NCBI GenBank assembly: GCA_964399545.1
Contig: CAYNRG010000004.1
Span: 1 to 64,000 of the forward strand
Direction: 5' to 3'
Source: CAYNRG01 sp964399545
GTDB taxonomy: Bacteria > Bacillota_I > Bacilli_A > Erysipelotrichales > Erysipelotrichaceae
DNA: 64,000 nt
Under the pieces are notes generated by a model. That model was not told where the DNA came from and did no database searches. It saw nothing but the letters and a program-made list of their open reading frames with translations. Of the stretch, positions 62,057-64,000 are shown one piece after another. Position numbers and translations under genes: made by a program. The first letter of the stretch is position 1. Every line of letters begins with the position of its first letter.

Positions 62057-62319
62057 ATGCAAATTTTAGCAACTCTACTTTGCAATTATATAGTAAAGAG
62101 GAGATTAATCAGTTTTCAAAGAGACTACGGTAGAAATAAGCATTTAGAAATAGTAGTCGTTATTGAGGTGGAAAGGTATAATGTCCTAATTGAAAAACTT
62201 TTTTTATGAATGGGTGAAAAGCGTTTGGGAATAGTTAGAAAAATCTAGATTTTTTTAGGAAAATGGAATAAAGAGGATAATTAATTATCAGCAAGTTATT
62301 GCAGGAAAGGAGAATTGAA

Positions 62320-62469
62320 ATGAAAGAAATTTTACAAGAATATGGAGGGTTTATTTTATCCATTGTCTTAATTGCGGCATTAATTGCTAGTTTAAAATCA
62401 GGGTTTATTGGAAAAATTAATGAAAACATTACCTCGCAATTAGATAAAATTTCAGAAATAGGAAATTAG
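62320..62469 (+). CDS. Small Flp-pilin-like membrane peptide
   Basis: A 49-residue product behind AAAGGAGA. MKEILQEYGGFILSIVLIAALIASL: an Glu-Tyr-Gly near the start followed by one hydrophobic helix and a polar tail (NENITSQLDKI) resembles mature Flp/TadE-like pilins, whose processing motif is Gly-xxxx-Glu-Tyr. Here Glu7-Tyr8 would be at the mature position +5/+6, but there is almost no leader and the -1 residue is Lys, not Gly. It is followed by a CpaB-like and a CpaF-like gene, so a pilus part is likely. Confidence 0.6.
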   Translation: MKEILQEYGGFILSIVLIAALIASLKSGFIGKINENITSQLDKISEIGN

Positions 62470-62480
62470 TCTAGCAGTAG

Positions 62481-62876
62481 ATGACAGGATTATTAAAAAG
62501 CTATGGTGTTTTTCTTCTAGGAATTTTTTGTTTTATTTCTCTAATGCTAATGAATCAAAGGCTGGTTTTAGAGGATGAAATTTTTGAAAGTACAAGGCTG
62601 ACTCAATATTCTGTAATAGAAAATAATATTTTACTAGGAGAATTATTTACGAATAAGAAAGTAGTCATTGCAGCAGAGAATTTACCAGCGGAATGGGTAG
62701 CGCAGTTTAGGCTCAATATAAATTTAAAAGGAGAATACATTATCGAAATTGTAGGCATCCATGAGGATCCGCCAGCAATTGCGGTTCGTGTTCAAGGTAA
62801 GGCGAAAAAGAAATGGAGTCAAGAGGAAATACAGTTGGACTATACAAGTTTAATTTTAATAGAAGAAGGGCGATGA
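62481..62876 (+). CDS. Bitopic membrane protein of the pilus-like locus
   Basis: The 131-residue protein has one N-terminal span (YGVFLLGIFCFISLMLM) and an external domain of about 100 residues rich in strands. It resembles TadE/TadF-like minor pilins or DUF-type partners in layout only; I recognise no motif. It lies 11 bases after the 49-residue peptide and 1 base before the CpaB-like gene, so it belongs to the same unit. Ribosome binding site is weak. Confidence 0.6.
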   Translation: MTGLLKSYGVFLLGIFCFISLMLMNQRLVLEDEIFESTRLTQYSVIENNILLGELFTNKKVVIAAENLPAEWVAQFRLNINLKGEYIIEIVGIHEDPPAIAVRVQGKAKKKWSQEEIQLDYTSLILIEEGR

Positions 62877-62877
62877 A

Positions 62878-63660
62878 ATGAAAAAGCTAAGGATGAAGAA
62901 TAAAATCTTATGGACAGTACTTTTAGGGAGTTTGTTGAGTGGTGGGATTTTGATTACTTTACATCAAACTAAAACAGAAATGGAACAGATGGTAGAGATT
63001 CCAGTGGCTTTTAGAAAGATTTCTTCAAGGGAGATGATTCAGGAAGAAGATATTGTAATGATTTCGATTCCCAAATATGTGCTTTTAGAGGGAGTTATTA
63101 TGAGCGAAGAGGAAATCATTGGTCAGTATATTAAACCTTATCACTCTGTTGTTGAAAATTCCTTATTTTATAAAGATGCGGTTATTCAAAAGGAAAGAAT
63201 GAATGATGTGGCTTTATTCACATTGGAGCAAGGCGAGATTGCAGTGACAATTGAAGCAGATATACAAAGTTCTTATGCTAATTCTATTTTAGTAGGTCAC
63301 CAAATTGATCTTTATTATTTAGGGCAAGCTCGTTTGAAGAGCGATGTGGATAAAGTGATTATTCATGGTGAAATTGTCAAAAATGCCAGAGTTATAGCTG
63401 TGAAAGATAAAGATGGTCTATCTATAGAAGGCAATCAAGAGTTAAAAACAGCAATGATTGTTGTAGCGTTGTCAAAAGAAGACGGTCATCTTGTAGAGAT
63501 AGCAAAGGCCTTAGGGAAAGTAACACCAATCATTTCTTATGAAAATTTTAATGAGGGAGAAGAAAGTCAATATTACGACATAGAAAAGATGAAAAATATT
63601 CTGTTTGGTAATTCCTTGGATGTAACTATTGAATCCATCAATGGAGATCAAGATGAATAG
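62878..63660 (+). CDS. CpaB/RcpC-like pilus assembly protein (SAF domain)
   Basis: The 260-residue protein has an N-terminal span (ILWTVLLGSLLSGGILITL) and then a SAF-like stretch VAFRKISSREMIQEEDIVM with IIGQYIKPYHSVVENSLFYKD, as in CpaB of Tad/Flp pilus systems. The rest fits the RcpC part, including GHQIDLYYLG. CpaB sits in the cell envelope and supports secretin or pilus passage. It overlaps the CpaF-like start by eight bases (ATGAATAG). Confidence 0.8.
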   Translation: MKKLRMKNKILWTVLLGSLLSGGILITLHQTKTEMEQMVEIPVAFRKISSREMIQEEDIVMISIPKYVLLEGVIMSEEEIIGQYIKPYHSVVENSLFYKDAVIQKERMNDVALFTLEQGEIAVTIEADIQSSYANSILVGHQIDLYYLGQARLKSDVDKVIIHGEIVKNARVIAVKDKDGLSIEGNQELKTAMIVVALSKEDGHLVEIAKALGKVTPIISYENFNEGEESQYYDIEKMKNILFGNSLDVTIESINGDQDE

Positions 63661-64000
63661 TCAAGGATTTAATCATGTAGATTTTGGAGACTTACAGCAA
63701 TTTTTAGATTATCCAGATGTTACCGATGTATCTTGTAAAAATGATGGAGAAGTTTGGTTAACATCGAATGAAAGAGGTCATTATTTATCTGATGTGAAGG
63801 TTTATGAAAAGGAAGTAATGCGAATTGCAAGCCAAATTGCTAATAAAATGCAAAAAGAATTTAATCCAGCAAATCCTAATCTAGAAGGAGATATACAAGG
63901 AAAAGAGGAAGATTATCGAGTGGGATGTGTCCATCGTCATCTATCTCCTTTTGGAACTACATTGGTAATTAGGAAAGTTCGGAAGAAGTTATTCCTCTCC
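63653..64000 (+). CDS. CpaF/TadA-type secretion ATPase, N-terminal part (cut by window end)
   Basis: The first 116 codons are visible: FLDYPDVTDVSCKNDGEVW, then VMRIASQIANKMQKEFNPANP, LEGDIQGKEEDYRVGCVHRHLSPFG and TTLVIRKVRKK. This is how CpaF/TadA and related type II/IV secretion ATPases begin (INEI-like block, then R-v-s-x-v-h-x-P-l-S-p-f-G-x-s-l-x-I-R-k). ATP-binding motifs lie beyond 64000. It would power pilus assembly together with the upstream genes. Confidence 0.85.
   Translation, partial: MNSQGFNHVDFGDLQQFLDYPDVTDVSCKNDGEVWLTSNERGHYLSDVKVYEKEVMRIASQIANKMQKEFNPANPNLEGDIQGKEEDYRVGCVHRHLSPFGTTLVIRKVRKKLFLS

Overview
The window is low-GC, densely coded Bacillota DNA. A T-box in front of pheST, a tetrahydrofolate riboswitch in front of an ECF folate component, PRD/PTS genes, an AdhE fusion and AGGAGG-type ribosome binding sites all fit a gut-type fermentative Firmicute. 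Erysipelotrichales is my best guess, by general resemblance only. No rRNA gene, CRISPR array or prophage was seen; one tRNA gene (Arg, anticodon CCG) is present.

1-4.7 kb is an accessory toxin island. It starts with the 3' end of an RHS-type polymorphic toxin gene. An in-frame TGA cuts off its nuclease tip, and a likely immunity gene follows. After an AT-rich stretch of terminators and inverted repeats come three fragments or cassettes: an Imm11-like gene on the minus strand with the tail of its probable toxin, the 3' end of an IS110-type transposase, and an orphan cassette that repeats the RHS pre-toxin segment (with a 181-bp deletion) in front of a different toxin tip and its own candidate immunity gene.

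4.7-22.7 kb is a nearly complete pectin-oligomer and hexuronate utilisation locus. The minus-strand genes are pectin methylesterase, a KduD-like dehydrogenase, KDG kinase, a KDPG aldolase with an extra C-terminal domain, and UxaC. The plus-strand genes are a LacI regulator, UxaB, UxaA, KduI, an ABC importer (binding protein and two permeases, no ATPase), GH105, GH28, a TIM-barrel protein and, convergent at the end, a YesL-like protein. None of the polysaccharide-active enzymes has a signal peptide, so oligogalacturonides are probably imported whole and digested in the cytoplasm to KDG, then to pyruvate and glyceraldehyde 3-phosphate. A shared operator-like sequence precedes both main operons.

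23-28 kb holds a two-component system, a small membrane protein and a secreted beta-helix surface protein with an apparently incomplete sortase signal. 28-45 kb is mostly housekeeping: an aminotransferase, a lipoprotein, FolT with its riboswitch, two U32 proteins with two SpoU/TrmH-type RNA methyltransferases, AdhE behind a Rex-like site, an M3 peptidase, acylphosphatase, a TauE-type exporter and a Ca2+-type P-ATPase.

45-52.4 kb is a PRD regulator divergent from a PTS operon (EIIA, EIIC, EIIB) that also carries an M81/MlrC-family protein, an MFS transporter and CutC. No glycosidase is present, so the substrate is unknown. 52.4-61 kb carries T-box-pheST, a small membrane gene frameshifted at a poly-A tract, a ClbS/DfsB-like protein, an ABC exporter pair, a pseudouridine synthase, a HAD phosphatase and tRNA-Arg. 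After a MarR regulator, the window ends in the start of a Tad/Flp-like pilus locus (a 49-aa Flp-like peptide, a bitopic protein, a CpaB-like protein, and a CpaF-like ATPase cut by the window end).
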